64,000 nucleotides of DNA from Stenotrophomonas sp. 57 (GTDB lineage Bacteria; Pseudomonadota; Gammaproteobacteria; Xanthomonadales; Xanthomonadaceae): assembly GCF_030291075.1 (NCBI RefSeq), contig NZ_CP127407.1, positions 3,098,001-3,162,000 of the forward strand. Direction: 5' to 3'. The notes beneath the pieces were generated by a model. The model was not told the origin of the DNA, ran no database searches, and saw only the letters and a list, made by a program, of their open reading frames with translations. A program made the translations under genes and the position numbers. Positions 49,253-59,964 of the stretch are shown here, piece by piece. Positions within the stretch are counted from its first letter, which is position 1; the number at the start of each line of letters is the position of its first letter.

Positions 49253-49282
49253 CGAAGGCCCGGGCACCTGCCCGGGCCTTCG
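49253..49282 (+). terminator. Strong hairpin after receptor
   Basis: CGAAGGCCCGGGCA / TGCCCGGGCCTTCG: a 14-bp perfect stem with a CC loop, 21 nt after the stop. It is followed by TCGTTG rather than a T run. Confidence 0.7.
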
Positions 49283-49363
49283 TCGTTGCGGCGCCTCTTG
49301 CGCGCATGTTCACGGGTACACCGCTACCGTGTGCACGCGGCATCACCGCCGCAGGGGATCTCC

Positions 49364-50785
49364 ATGGCCGCGACATCGCAACGCCTTGGCCTGCCCGCGT
49401 TGACCGCACTGGTGGTCGGCTCGATGGTCGGTGCCGGCATTTTTTCCTTGCCGCAGAACGTGGCGCGCAGCGCCGGCCCGGCCGCTGCGCTGATCGGCTG
49501 GGCGGTCAGTGGCGCCGGCATGCTGATGCTGGCCTTCGTGTTCCAGGCCCTGGCCAACCGCCGGCCGGACCTTGATACCGGCATCTACGCGTATGCGCGC
49601 GAGGGCTTCGGCAACTACATCGGCTTCTCCGCCGCATGGGGCTACTGGGTCGCCTCGGTACTGGGCAACGCCAGTTTCTTCGTGCTGATCTTCAGTGGCC
49701 TCGGCCACTTCATGCCGGTCTTCGGCGAAGGCAATACGCCGGCCGCCGTGGCCGCCTCGTCACTGCTGCTGTGGACCGTGCACCTGCTGGTGCTGCGTGG
49801 GCTGCGCACCGCCGCCATCGTCAATGGACTGGTGACGGTGGCCAAACTGCTGCCGATCGCGCTGTTCCTGATCCTGGCCGCCGGCGCGTTCCGCATGGAT
49901 GTCTTCCGTGCCGACTTCTTCGGTACGCCTGCACTGGGCGATCTCGGCCAGCAGCTGCGCGGCATGATGCTGGTGACCGTGTGGGTATTCATCGGCATCG
50001 AGGGCGCCAGCATCTACTCGCGCCGCGCTGCGCGACGTGCCGATGTCGGCCGCGCCACGGTGATCGGCTTTCTCGGCGTCTGGCTGCTGCTGGTGCTGGT
50101 CAGCCTGCTGTCGATGGGCGTGCTGTCGCAGGCGGAACTTGCCGGGCTGCCCAATCCGTCGATGGCCTATGTGCTGCGCGCGATCGTCGGCGAGTGGGGC
50201 GCGACGGTGATCATCATCGGTTCGATCATTTCGGTGCTGGGCGCATTGCTGGCCTGGGTGCTGCTGTGTGCTGAAGTGCTGTACGCTGCGGCCGGTGACG
50301 GCACGATGCCGGCGTTCCTGGGTCGCGAGAACGCGCGCGGCGTGCCGGCCAACGCACTGTGGCTGAGCAACGGGCTGATCCAGCTGTTCCTGCTGCTGGT
50401 GCTGGTCAGTTCCGGCAGCTACACCGGTCTGGTGCTACTGGCCGCATCGATGAGCCTGGTGCCCTACTTCCTGTCCACCGCGTTCGGCGTGCAGCTGGCC
50501 TGGCGCGGCCAGGCCTATGCCGGTGAACCCGGTGTGCGCTGGCGCGATTTCGTCGTCGCGCTGCTGGCCAGTGCCTATGCGCTGTGGCTGGTGTATGCCG
50601 GCGGCCTCGACAACCTGCTGCTGTCGGTGCTGCTGTACGTGCCCGGCGTGGTGCTGTTCGCGCTGACCCGACGCCAGCGCGGCGAGAAGGTGTTCACGCG
50701 CTGGGAGTGGGTGTTGTTCGGCGCCATTGTGGTGGTGGCGATCGCTACGCTGGTGGCGTTCTCCAGAGGTGCGCTGGCACTGTAG
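49364..50785 (+). CDS. APC-family amino-acid permease, basic amino acid antiporter (ArcD/APA) type
   Basis: 473 residues with 12-13 membrane helices. The TM1 signature VVGSMVGAGIFSLPQNVARSAGP is typical of arginine/ornithine and lysine/cadaverine-type antiporters. IGIEGASIYSRRA in TM6 is the substrate-site region. It exchanges or takes up cationic amino acids in relatives; the precise substrate is not established. ATG 49364 follows AGGGGAT. Its TAG stop lies in the GTAG head of an SMAG repeat. Confidence 0.9.
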   Translation: MAATSQRLGLPALTALVVGSMVGAGIFSLPQNVARSAGPAAALIGWAVSGAGMLMLAFVFQALANRRPDLDTGIYAYAREGFGNYIGFSAAWGYWVASVLGNASFFVLIFSGLGHFMPVFGEGNTPAAVAASSLLLWTVHLLVLRGLRTAAIVNGLVTVAKLLPIALFLILAAGAFRMDVFRADFFGTPALGDLGQQLRGMMLVTVWVFIGIEGASIYSRRAARRADVGRATVIGFLGVWLLLVLVSLLSMGVLSQAELAGLPNPSMAYVLRAIVGEWGATVIIIGSIISVLGALLAWVLLCAEVLYAAAGDGTMPAFLGRENARGVPANALWLSNGLIQLFLLLVLVSSGSYTGLVLLAASMSLVPYFLSTAFGVQLAWRGQAYAGEPGVRWRDFVVALLASAYALWLVYAGGLDNLLLSVLLYVPGVVLFALTRRQRGEKVFTRWEWVLFGAIVVVAIATLVAFSRGALAL

Positions 50786-50839
50786 AGCCGAGCCCACGCT
50801 CGGCTTCGCACAGGCACGCCGAGCATGGTCTGGTTCTAC
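50782..50839. repeat. Inverted SMAG repeat pair supplying both stop codons
   Basis: Unit 1 is GTAG + AGCCGAGCCCACGCTCGGCT at 50782-50805. Unit 2 is a decayed inverted copy ending TTCTAC at 50839. GTAG of unit 1 contains the permease stop (50783-50785). CTAC of unit 2 contains the complement of the esterase TAG stop (50836-50838). Confidence 0.8.
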
Positions 50840-51810
50840 AGCTGGCGTTGCGGCAGCATGCCGATGTCCTGCATCCAGCGCTCGGCCAGCCGCGGCCACG
50901 CCGCGACCGGTGCATCCTTCACGCGCAGCCCGAACGCATGGCCGCCACGTGCGAACAGGTGCATTTCCACCGGCACCTCGGCGTCGATCAGGGCCTGGTA
51001 GTAGGCCAGTGATTCGCGCACGTCATCGGTGCGATCATCGGTGGCCTGCGCAATGAACGTCGGCGGCACCGTTCCATCAACAACGATGTCCTTGACCAGC
51101 GACAGCCCGTTGCCGTGCCCTGCCCACAGGTGCCCGGAATACATCACCATCGCGAAATCCGGGCGGCTGGACTGTGAGTCGGCAGCGTCGACCGCGGTGT
51201 AGCTACGACGTGCGTGCGTGCTCAGTCCCGCCACCACATGACCACCCGCAGAAAAACCGATCACCCCCACCCGCTTCGGGTCGATGTTCCAGCGCTGTGC
51301 CTGCGCACGCAGCAGCCCCATGGCGCGCTGTGCGTCCTGCAGCGCCATCGGTACCGACGGAATGTCGCGGCAGTTGCAGTCGGGATCCCAGTTCGGGCCG
51401 GACGCCGGCACGCGGTACTTCAGCAGCGCGCAGGTGATGCCCTGCGCGTTCAGCCAGTCGCAGATTTCGCTGCCTTCCAGGTCCATCGCCAGCACCCGGT
51501 AACCCCCTCCAACCACCACCATCACCGCGGTGCCATTGGCCGGCCCCTTCGGCGGAAACACGGTGAGGGTCGGCACGGCCACGTTCTGCAGCATCGTCCA
51601 GCGTTCTCCGCTGGCCTTGGAAACCGCTTCGCCAACCTGCTCGGGGCCTTTCAGTTTTGGCGGCGGCTTCACCGTGCCCTGCGGCCACAATGGCAGCTCG
51701 GTGGTGCCCTGCGGCGGATGCCAGGTCGGTGGTGCGGCATTCGCTGCGGCGAAGGCTGGCTGTGCAAGCAGCAGAAGGACGACGGACAGGAGTGCGCGAA
51801 CGATCAACAT
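50836..51810 (-). CDS. Secreted alpha/beta hydrolase (carbohydrate/acetyl-esterase type)
   Basis: 324 residues. The signal peptide ends AFA|AAN (about 20-22). An oxyanion-hole VVVGGGYRVLAMD (residues 98-110), nucleophile Ser187 in GFSAGGH, acid Asp258/259 in QATDDRTDDV and His291 in GGHAFG are visible. It resembles the BD-FAE / acetylxylan-esterase-like family acting on acyl groups of sugars or small esters. ATG 51810 begins the signal peptide; an upstream frame would run into an SMAG repeat. It is convergent with the permease. Confidence 0.9.
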   Translation of the reverse strand: MLIVRALLSVVLLLLAQPAFAAANAAPPTWHPPQGTTELPLWPQGTVKPPPKLKGPEQVGEAVSKASGERWTMLQNVAVPTLTVFPPKGPANGTAVMVVVGGGYRVLAMDLEGSEICDWLNAQGITCALLKYRVPASGPNWDPDCNCRDIPSVPMALQDAQRAMGLLRAQAQRWNIDPKRVGVIGFSAGGHVVAGLSTHARRSYTAVDAADSQSSRPDFAMVMYSGHLWAGHGNGLSLVKDIVVDGTVPPTFIAQATDDRTDDVRESLAYYQALIDAEVPVEMHLFARGGHAFGLRVKDAPVAAWPRLAERWMQDIGMLPQRQL

Positions 51811-51832
51811 CCGTGGTTGGATACAGCAGATT

Positions 51833-51890
51833 GTAGAGCCGAGCCCATGCTCGGCTGCACCCTCGAAGCCGAGCACGGGCTCGGCGCTGC
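51833..51890. repeat. SMAG repeat pair upstream of esterase
   Basis: GTAG + AGCCGAGCCCATGCTCGGCT at 51833-51856, then a second stem AGCCGAGC-ACGG-GCTCGGC near 51866-51886. They lie between the esterase start and the tRNA terminator. Confidence 0.8.
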
Positions 51891-51898
51891 AACAACGC

Positions 51899-51931
51899 AA
51901 AAAAAAGACCTGCATCTTGCGATGCAGGTCT
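51899..51931 (-). terminator. Terminator of tRNA-Asn
   Basis: On the minus strand an 11-bp stem AGACCTGCATC / GATGCAGGTCT with GCAA loop is followed by eight T residues, starting 9 nt past the tRNA 3' end. Confidence 0.93.
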
Positions 51932-51939
51932 CTTCAAGG

Positions 51940-52016
51940 TGGCGCCCGAAGTTGGACTCGAACCAACGACCCCCTGATTAACAGTCAAGTGCTCTAACCG
52001 GCTGAGCTATTCGGGC
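51940..52016 (-). tRNA. tRNA-Asn (anticodon GTT)
   Basis: A 77-nt gene including the encoded 3' CCA. Acceptor arms GCCCGAA / TTCGGGC pair perfectly with discriminator G. The D arm is GCTCAGCCGGTTAGAGC and the anticodon loop CTGTTAA gives GTT. The T loop GGTTCGAGTCC is canonical. It decodes AAC/AAU. It lies just downstream of rlmH with its own -10 box and terminator. Confidence 0.96.
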
Positions 52017-52024
52017 AGACGACT

Positions 52025-52030
52025 AGTATA
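52025..52030 (-). promoter_or_regulatory. -10 box (TATACT) of tRNA-Asn
   Basis: TATACT on the minus strand ends 8 nt before the tRNA 5' end, the right distance for transcription start at or next to the mature end. The -35 position (near 52048-52053) reads TACCAT, a poor match. Confidence 0.55.
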
Positions 52031-52038
52031 ACCACTCT

Positions 52039-52509
52039 TCACGCGCGATGGTAGGGGTGATTGGCAATCATTGCCGCTGCCCGATACAACTGCTCGGCCA
52101 CCACCAGCCGCACCAGCATGTGCGGCAACGTCAGCGGTCCGATCGACCACTTTTCATCGGCCAGCGCGGAGACTTCCGGCGAGTGTCCTTCCGGGCCACC
52201 GATCAGGAACGCCAGGTCCCTGCCCTGCCCACGCCAGTGTTCCAGGCGCTGCGCCAGCTGTTCGGAACTGAGCTGCCGGCCGGGCACATCCAGCGCCACC
52301 ACGTAGGCATTCTTCGGCAACGCGGCGATCACACGCTTGCCTTCGTCCTCGGTGGCGCGACGCGCATCGCGGCCCTTGCCGCGCAGGCCGGGCTCGATTT
52401 CCACCAGCTCGAACGGCAACCAGTGCGACAGCCGCTTCTGGTACTCGGCAAAACCCTGCGCCACCCAGCTGGGCGCGCGTTCACCGGTGGCGATCAGGCG
52501 GGCTTTCAT
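52039..52509 (-). CDS. rlmH: 23S rRNA (pseudouridine-1915-N3)-methyltransferase
   Basis: 156 residues, the standard length. The SPOUT knot part is clear: ALDVPGRQLSSEQLAQ, DLAFLIGGPEGHSPEV, and the C-terminal LPHMLVRLVVAEQLYRA...HPYHRA. It methylates pseudouridine 1915 in helix 69 of 23S rRNA. ATG 52509 follows GGAGG. It is next to rsfS as in most bacteria. Confidence 0.95.
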   Translation of the reverse strand: MKARLIATGERAPSWVAQGFAEYQKRLSHWLPFELVEIEPGLRGKGRDARRATEDEGKRVIAALPKNAYVVALDVPGRQLSSEQLAQRLEHWRGQGRDLAFLIGGPEGHSPEVSALADEKWSIGPLTLPHMLVRLVVAEQLYRAAAMIANHPYHRA

Positions 52510-52573
52510 CAACGGTCCTCCAAAACGTCGACGGCGCCATCGGCGCCGTCGAAGGGATGCATCAACGTGCGGC

Positions 52574-52984
52574 TCAGGCCACTTCGTCGTCGCTGGACGG
52601 CGGCTGGTCGCCGACGGTCCACAGGCGCTCGAGGGCGTAGAACTCACGCACGCGCGGCAGCATCACATGCACGATCACGTCGCCCAGGTCGACCAGCACC
52701 CATTCGGCTTCGCGCTCACCTTCAACACCCAGCGGCATCACGTCGATGTTCTTGGCGAAGCGCACGACTTCATCGGCGATCGACTTGACGTGGCGGGTCG
52801 AGGTGCCCGAAACGACGATCATGTAGTCGGCAACGCTGGACCGGCCGCGCACGTCGATCTCGACCAGGTCCTTGGCCTTCAGGTCTTCGGTGGCTTGGCG
52901 GACGCTGGCCAGCAGTTCCGGCACGGACGGCGGCGGGCTGGGCAGATCGACCTTGATGGTCTGGGGCTGGGTCTGGTTGCTCAA
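52574..52984 (-). CDS. rsfS: Ribosomal silencing factor RsfS
   Basis: 136 residues. The RsfS/Iojap core is LKAKDLVEIDVRGRSSVADYMIVVSGTSTRHVKSIADEV...GEREAEWVLVDLGDVIVHVMLPRVREFYALERLW. It binds uL14 on the 50S subunit and blocks subunit joining in starvation. The N-terminal 20 residues are Pro-rich. It lies in the nadD-rsfS-rlmH order. Confidence 0.95.
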   Translation of the reverse strand: MSNQTQPQTIKVDLPSPPPSVPELLASVRQATEDLKAKDLVEIDVRGRSSVADYMIVVSGTSTRHVKSIADEVVRFAKNIDVMPLGVEGEREAEWVLVDLGDVIVHVMLPRVREFYALERLWTVGDQPPSSDDEVA

Positions 52985-53042
52985 AGTGGATCGACTCGAT
53001 AAACGTGGGGGCGATTATACGGGGATGGCGCGGCGGCGCCAT

Positions 53043-53708
53043 TCACGGCGATGCCGGGCGGTACAGCCCATGTGCAGCGACATAGTCCGCAACGGCCGGC
53101 GGCAGCAGTGCGCGCCAGGGGCCGCCGGTGGCGATCTGCGACCGGACGGCACTGGCCGACTCCTCGCGCAGCGGATGGTGCAGGCGCAGGATGCGCCCGG
53201 CCGGGCTGGCGAACAGGGCCTGTTCGCTGTCGGCCCAGCGCCCTTCCAGCGCGCGCCCCAGCTCGCCATCCACCGAAGTGCGCAGCGGGCTGCCCGGCCG
53301 CTCAGCCACCACGAAATGGGCCAGACCGAACAGGGCCTCCCATTCGTGCCAGCGGGTCAGGCCCAGCAGGCTGTCGGCACCGACCAGCCAGGCCAGCGGC
53401 CGGCTCGGGCCGAGTTCACCGCGCAGCTCGCGCAGGGTGTCGACGGTGTAGGACGGGCGGCCCGGGAAACGCAGCGCCCGGTCCAGCTCGCGATGATCCA
53501 GCAGCAGGCCGGGTTCATCGCCGATGGCCAGCGAGAGCATGGCAAAGCGCTGGTCAGCGCTTGCGCCCGGCACTGCGCGATGCGGCGGATCCGCCGCCGG
53601 CAGCATGCGTACGGCAACCTGCAGCTCATCCCGGGCGGCGCGCGCGATCGCCAGGTGGCCGAGGTGCACCGGATCGAAGGTGCCCCCGTAATAGATCCGC
53701 AGGCTCAT
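53043..53708 (-). CDS. nadD: Nicotinate-nucleotide adenylyltransferase
   Basis: 221 residues. It has the nucleotidyltransferase signature YYGGTFDPVHLGHL, ADPPHR substrate loop, WLVGADSLLGLTRWHEW, and SASAVRSQI near the C-terminus. It makes nicotinic-acid adenine dinucleotide for NAD synthesis. ATG 53708 is preferred; GTG immediately upstream (53711) abuts the holA stop. Confidence 0.95.
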   Translation of the reverse strand: MSLRIYYGGTFDPVHLGHLAIARAARDELQVAVRMLPAADPPHRAVPGASADQRFAMLSLAIGDEPGLLLDHRELDRALRFPGRPSYTVDTLRELRGELGPSRPLAWLVGADSLLGLTRWHEWEALFGLAHFVVAERPGSPLRTSVDGELGRALEGRWADSEQALFASPAGRILRLHHPLREESASAVRSQIATGGPWRALLPPAVADYVAAHGLYRPASP

Positions 53709-53711
53709 CAC

Positions 53712-54749
53712 TCAGGCCCGCGCCAGCAGGCGCACGGCACGCGGTTCGGCCACCGCCACCAGCAGGCGTTCCAGCGCCAGCCAGGCATCGCCGTCAGCGC
53801 GCCCCTTGGCGATGCGGTCGACCAGCCCCGCCTCGGCCACGAAGCGCTCCCAGCGCTTGCCTTCCGGGTGCCGCTGCAGCGCACGCTTGTAGGGTGCCTG
53901 CCGCGATTCCCAGATACCGCGCGATTTCATTTCGGCGGCCAGGTTGCCGCCGCGCGCCTGTACCCGGGCCAGGCCGGCCCCGGCCAGCAGCTCGCGGATC
54001 ACCATCGGCATCAGCGCGGCCACCGCCTCGCCCTCGCCGCGCAGGCCCGCCAGCATGCGCAGCACCGCCGGCGGCTGGCCCGAGAACGCGGCCTCCACCA
54101 GGCGGAACACGTCGTAGCGGGCAGCATCGGCCACCAGTGACTCCATCCGTTCCACGTCCAGCGGCTGGCCATCGGCCAGCAGCGCCAGTTTGTCGATTTC
54201 CTGGGCAGCGGCCAGCAGATTGCCTTCCACCCGCTCGGCCAACCGCTGCACGGCGGCCGGGTCGGCGCGCAGGCCCTTGCCACGCAGGCGGCGCTCGATC
54301 CAGTCCGGCAGTTCGTGGGGCTTGATCGCCCAGGCCACCGACAGCACGCCGATGCGGCTGACTGCCTCGGCCCACTTGCCCTGGTGGGCCTTGCTCCATT
54401 CGTTGGCGGTGATCATCAGCACCACGTCCGGCGCCGGGTTGGCGCAGAACTGGCTGATCACCTCGGCCCCGTCCTTGCCCGGCTTGCCGCTGGGCAGGCG
54501 CACCTCGACCAGGCGGCGGGCGCTGAACAGGCTGGGCGCATTGAAACTGGCGTCGAGCTGGTTCCAGTCGAAGTCGCGGCCATCGGCGTCGAACACGGCG
54601 CGCTCGCCGATACCGGCGGCGCGCGCGCGCGCGCGGATGGCGTCGGCCGCCTCCAGCACACGCAGGGTTTCCGGGCCGGCAATCAGGTAGACCGGCGCCA
54701 GCGCGGTATCAGCGCCCTGGCTGGCCAGCTGCTCCGGACGCAGTTCCAT
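53712..54749 (-). CDS. holA: DNA polymerase III subunit delta
   Basis: 345 residues. It shows the HolA N-terminal domain (MELRPEQLASQ...APVYLIAGPETLRVLEAADAIRARA), the FSARRLVEVRLPSGKPGKDGAE segment, and the C-terminal YDVFRLVEAAFSGQPPAVLRML collar. It is part of the sliding-clamp loader. It lies 9 nt after lptE. Confidence 0.93.
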   Translation of the reverse strand: MELRPEQLASQGADTALAPVYLIAGPETLRVLEAADAIRARARAAGIGERAVFDADGRDFDWNQLDASFNAPSLFSARRLVEVRLPSGKPGKDGAEVISQFCANPAPDVVLMITANEWSKAHQGKWAEAVSRIGVLSVAWAIKPHELPDWIERRLRGKGLRADPAAVQRLAERVEGNLLAAAQEIDKLALLADGQPLDVERMESLVADAARYDVFRLVEAAFSGQPPAVLRMLAGLRGEGEAVAALMPMVIRELLAGAGLARVQARGGNLAAEMKSRGIWESRQAPYKRALQRHPEGKRWERFVAEAGLVDRIAKGRADGDAWLALERLLVAVAEPRAVRLLARA

Positions 54750-54758
54750 CGCCGCGGC

Positions 54759-55343
54759 TCAGTGCTTGGCTGCAGGGACCGGCTCGGCCGGCACCGCCCC
54801 TTCAACCGGCCTGGCCTTCGGCGCCGACAGGCTGCCGCCCTTCTCGATTTCGGCACGGACCACGCTGTCGATGCGGCGGATGATCGATGCGGACATTTCC
54901 CGGCGCAGTTCATCGGCCAGGATCTCGCGTTCGGTGGTGGTACCGGTGGCGTCGGTCGGCGGCGACACGTAATCGCGCGACAGTTCGATCACCTGCTGCG
55001 GCACCAGCTCGCTGCCGTCCTCACGACGGAAGATGAAGATCACCGCATAGCGCAGGCTGTATTCCTGGGCACGGCCCTGCGAGTCGATGGCGATCGGCAG
55101 GTCGCCCCAGCGTTCGGACAACACCTGCAGCTGGGTACTGGGTTCCTTGCTGTCTTCGTCGGCCAGCTTGGCACCCGACGCCAGCAGGCTGCGGTTGAGC
55201 AGCTTGACCAGTTCACTGTACGGCGCGGTGGAGACCACCTTCACCGGCGCGGTGTCGGTCGGCAGCATCAGCTTGTTGCGCAGATGGAAGCCGCAGCCGG
55301 CGAGGCCGAGGGCGAGAACGAGGGCAAGCAGGATTCGGGTCAT
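54759..55343 (-). CDS. lptE: LPS-assembly lipoprotein LptE
   Basis: 194 residues. The lipoprotein signal ends LAGC (about residue 17), followed by GFHLRNKLMLP, the typical LptE start. SRDYVSPPTDATGTTTEREILADELRREMSASIIRRI matches the conserved C-terminal helix. It plugs the LptD barrel for LPS export. The C-terminal tail (about 165-194) is Pro/Ala-rich and variable. ATG 55343 lacks a good RBS; GTG 55373 is a possible longer start. Confidence 0.92.
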   Translation of the reverse strand: MTRILLALVLALGLAGCGFHLRNKLMLPTDTAPVKVVSTAPYSELVKLLNRSLLASGAKLADEDSKEPSTQLQVLSERWGDLPIAIDSQGRAQEYSLRYAVIFIFRREDGSELVPQQVIELSRDYVSPPTDATGTTTEREILADELRREMSASIIRRIDSVVRAEIEKGGSLSAPKARPVEGAVPAEPVPAAKH

Positions 55344-55405
55344 GAGGACAGTCTGGCGGAGCCGGGCGATCACGGCAACACACAGCCTGCCCGAAGCCGC
55401 GTGAA

Positions 55406-55434
55406 TGCAGGGCCATCAACTGAGTGGCCCTGCA
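55406..55434. repeat. Hairpin in leuS-lptE gap
   Basis: TGCAGGGCCA / TGGCCCTGCA, a perfect 10-bp stem with a 9-nt loop in the 136-bp gap. There is no T tract. It may be a processing site within the operon. Confidence 0.45.
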
Positions 55435-55479
55435 CCGGGAGGACACCCGCCACCCTGCAGGCGGCGGATGCGGGGTACA

Positions 55480-58227
<2,748 letters not shown>

Positions 58228-58830
58228 TCAGCGTGGCCGCGACAGCGGCAGGGCCAGCGCCAGCCAGCCCGCCCAGCAGGCGAACGCAATCCGCTGCGCC
58301 AGCGGTGCCGGCAGCAATCCCTGCAGGGCGAAGGCGGCAAGCCCCGCCAGCGCGCCGCAGGCCACCGCCATTCCCCCCAGGCCACGGCCCTGCGCCTGGC
58401 GCAACCGGGACATGCCCAGCAGCAGGGTGCCGGCGACAAAGCCCAGCACCCAGATCATCCAGGCGCTGGCGTGCAGTTGGCTGGCCGGGCCATGCAGGTC
58501 GTCCACGTCCAGCGGCAGCAGGCCCATGGCGGCAAAGGCCAGTCCCGCCAGCAGCAGCATCTGGCTGCCCACCCGCGGCGCCCACCCTGCCGTTGCGGGG
58601 AGTCCACGGCGCAGGCACTCGGCCACGACAACCGCCAGCAGGCCCGGCAGCACGAAGCCCAGCAGATTGAAGGCCAGGGCATGCGGCACGCCCTGCGCGC
58701 CCAGCAGGGCCACCGGATGGCGGACCTGTGCATAACCGTCCAGGCCGGCACCGAAGCCGAGTACCGCCAGCACGAACAGCAGCGCAGCGACCAGGCCGGA
58801 CAGGCGCAACAACGGGGACAGTGACGACAT
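58228..58830 (-). CDS. DUF998-type multi-pass membrane protein
   Basis: 200 residues with about six hydrophobic segments. The first helix is SGLVAALLFVLAVLGFGAGL. HALAFNLLGFVLPGLLAVVVAECL and a second-half repeat of similar pattern fit DUF998. The function is unknown. ATG 58830 lies after GGAG. It stands between leuS and the divergent thioredoxin gene. Confidence 0.75.
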   Translation of the reverse strand: MSSLSPLLRLSGLVAALLFVLAVLGFGAGLDGYAQVRHPVALLGAQGVPHALAFNLLGFVLPGLLAVVVAECLRRGLPATAGWAPRVGSQMLLLAGLAFAAMGLLPLDVDDLHGPASQLHASAWMIWVLGFVAGTLLLGMSRLRQAQGRGLGGMAVACGALAGLAAFALQGLLPAPLAQRIAFACWAGWLALALPLSRPR

Positions 58831-58891
58831 GCGGGCTCCGGAACAACGGCAACGGGGAGACCGCATTGTCGGGCATTTGCCGCACCCCGGG

Positions 58892-58922
58892 TTGAGACCG
58901 GCAGCGATCGTCACCATAGAAT
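58892..58922 (+). promoter_or_regulatory. Candidate promoter of cnoX
   Basis: TTGAGA (58892-58897) lies 17 nt from CATAGA or 19 nt from TAGAAT (58917-58922). It sits immediately before the thioredoxin gene. Confidence 0.45.
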
Positions 58923-58932
58923 CGGTCTCCAG

Positions 58933-59811
58933 ATGCCAAACGATGCCTCCCCCATGACCGAAACGACCTACGTATTCGACGCCACCACTGCGACCTTCGA
59001 GGCCGAAGTCCTGCAGAAGTCGCTGCAGACGCCAGTGCTGGTCGACTTCTGGGCCACGTGGTGCGGGCCGTGCAAGACCCTGGGCCCGATGCTGGAAAAG
59101 CTGGCCGCTGAGTACAACGGCGCCTTCGAGCTGGCCAAGGTCGACGTCGACAAGGAACAGCAGATCGCCGCCGCCTTCCAGATCCGCTCGGTGCCGACCG
59201 TGTTCCTGGTCAAGGGCGGGCAGCTGGTGGACGGCTTCCCGGGTGCCATTCCGGAAGGCCAGCTGCGTGAATTCCTGGCCCAGCACGGCATCGTGCCGGC
59301 TGATGTCGGTGACACCGCCGCCGAAGACGAAGCGCCGCTGGATCCGCAGGCGCAGGTGGATGTACTGCGTGCGCAGATCGCCGCCGAGCCGGACAAGGAC
59401 GAACTGAAGCTCGACCTGGCCCTGGCCCTGCTGCAGATCGGCGGCGTGGACGAAGCCGGCACGCTGATCGACGGCCTCCCCGCCAACCTGGCCACCGACG
59501 ACCGCGCCGTGCGCGCCCGCGCCCGCCTGTCCTTTGCCGCGGCGCTGAAGGACGCCCCGGCCGCCGAGGTGCTGGACGCGCGTATCGCCGCCGACGGCAA
59601 CGACCTCAGGGCCCGCCACCTGCGCGGCGTGCAGCTGCTGCTGGGCGGCCATGACGAAGCCGCGCTGGCACAATTCCTGGAAATGCTGCGGATCGACCGG
59701 AGTTTCGAGGACGGCCTGCCGCGCAAGGCGCTGATCGATGCCTTCAATGTGATCTCCGACGAGGACCTGGTCGGCCAGTACCGGCGCAGGATGGCATCCC
59801 TGCTGTTCTGA
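58933..59811 (+). CDS. Thioredoxin-TPR co-chaperone, CnoX/YbbN family
   Basis: 292 residues. An N-terminal thioredoxin fold (about 12-115) with an intact WCGPC site (Cys44, Cys47), cis-Pro region IRSVPTVFLVKGG and DFWATWCGPCKTLGP is followed by a TPR-like helical part (about 140-290). Family proteins protect substrates under hypochlorous stress and hand them to GroEL; E. coli lacks the full CxxC but this one has it, so redox activity is likely. An alternative start is ATG 58954. Confidence 0.92.
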   Translation: MPNDASPMTETTYVFDATTATFEAEVLQKSLQTPVLVDFWATWCGPCKTLGPMLEKLAAEYNGAFELAKVDVDKEQQIAAAFQIRSVPTVFLVKGGQLVDGFPGAIPEGQLREFLAQHGIVPADVGDTAAEDEAPLDPQAQVDVLRAQIAAEPDKDELKLDLALALLQIGGVDEAGTLIDGLPANLATDDRAVRARARLSFAAALKDAPAAEVLDARIAADGNDLRARHLRGVQLLLGGHDEAALAQFLEMLRIDRSFEDGLPRKALIDAFNVISDEDLVGQYRRRMASLLF

Positions 59812-59869
59812 ACGGCAGCCGGGTTCGTTCAGAATCCCTGCACTGGACGCGGGCAATAATGCGTGCGAT

Positions 59870-59887
59870 GGCGGCCGTACGGCCGCC
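59870..59887. repeat. 18-bp perfect palindrome before FecR/LysM gene
   Basis: GGCGGCCGTACGGCCGCC reads the same on both strands. It lies 8 nt downstream of an AATAAT that may be a -10 box (59855-59860), so it could form a 5'-leader hairpin or be a regulator site. Confidence 0.45.
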
Positions 59888-59964
59888 ACGATCCGTTCGG
59901 GGGGATGAGGTCGGGGCCATGGGGTCTTGCAGCTGCACCCCCGCATTGCCGGGATTGCAAAACT

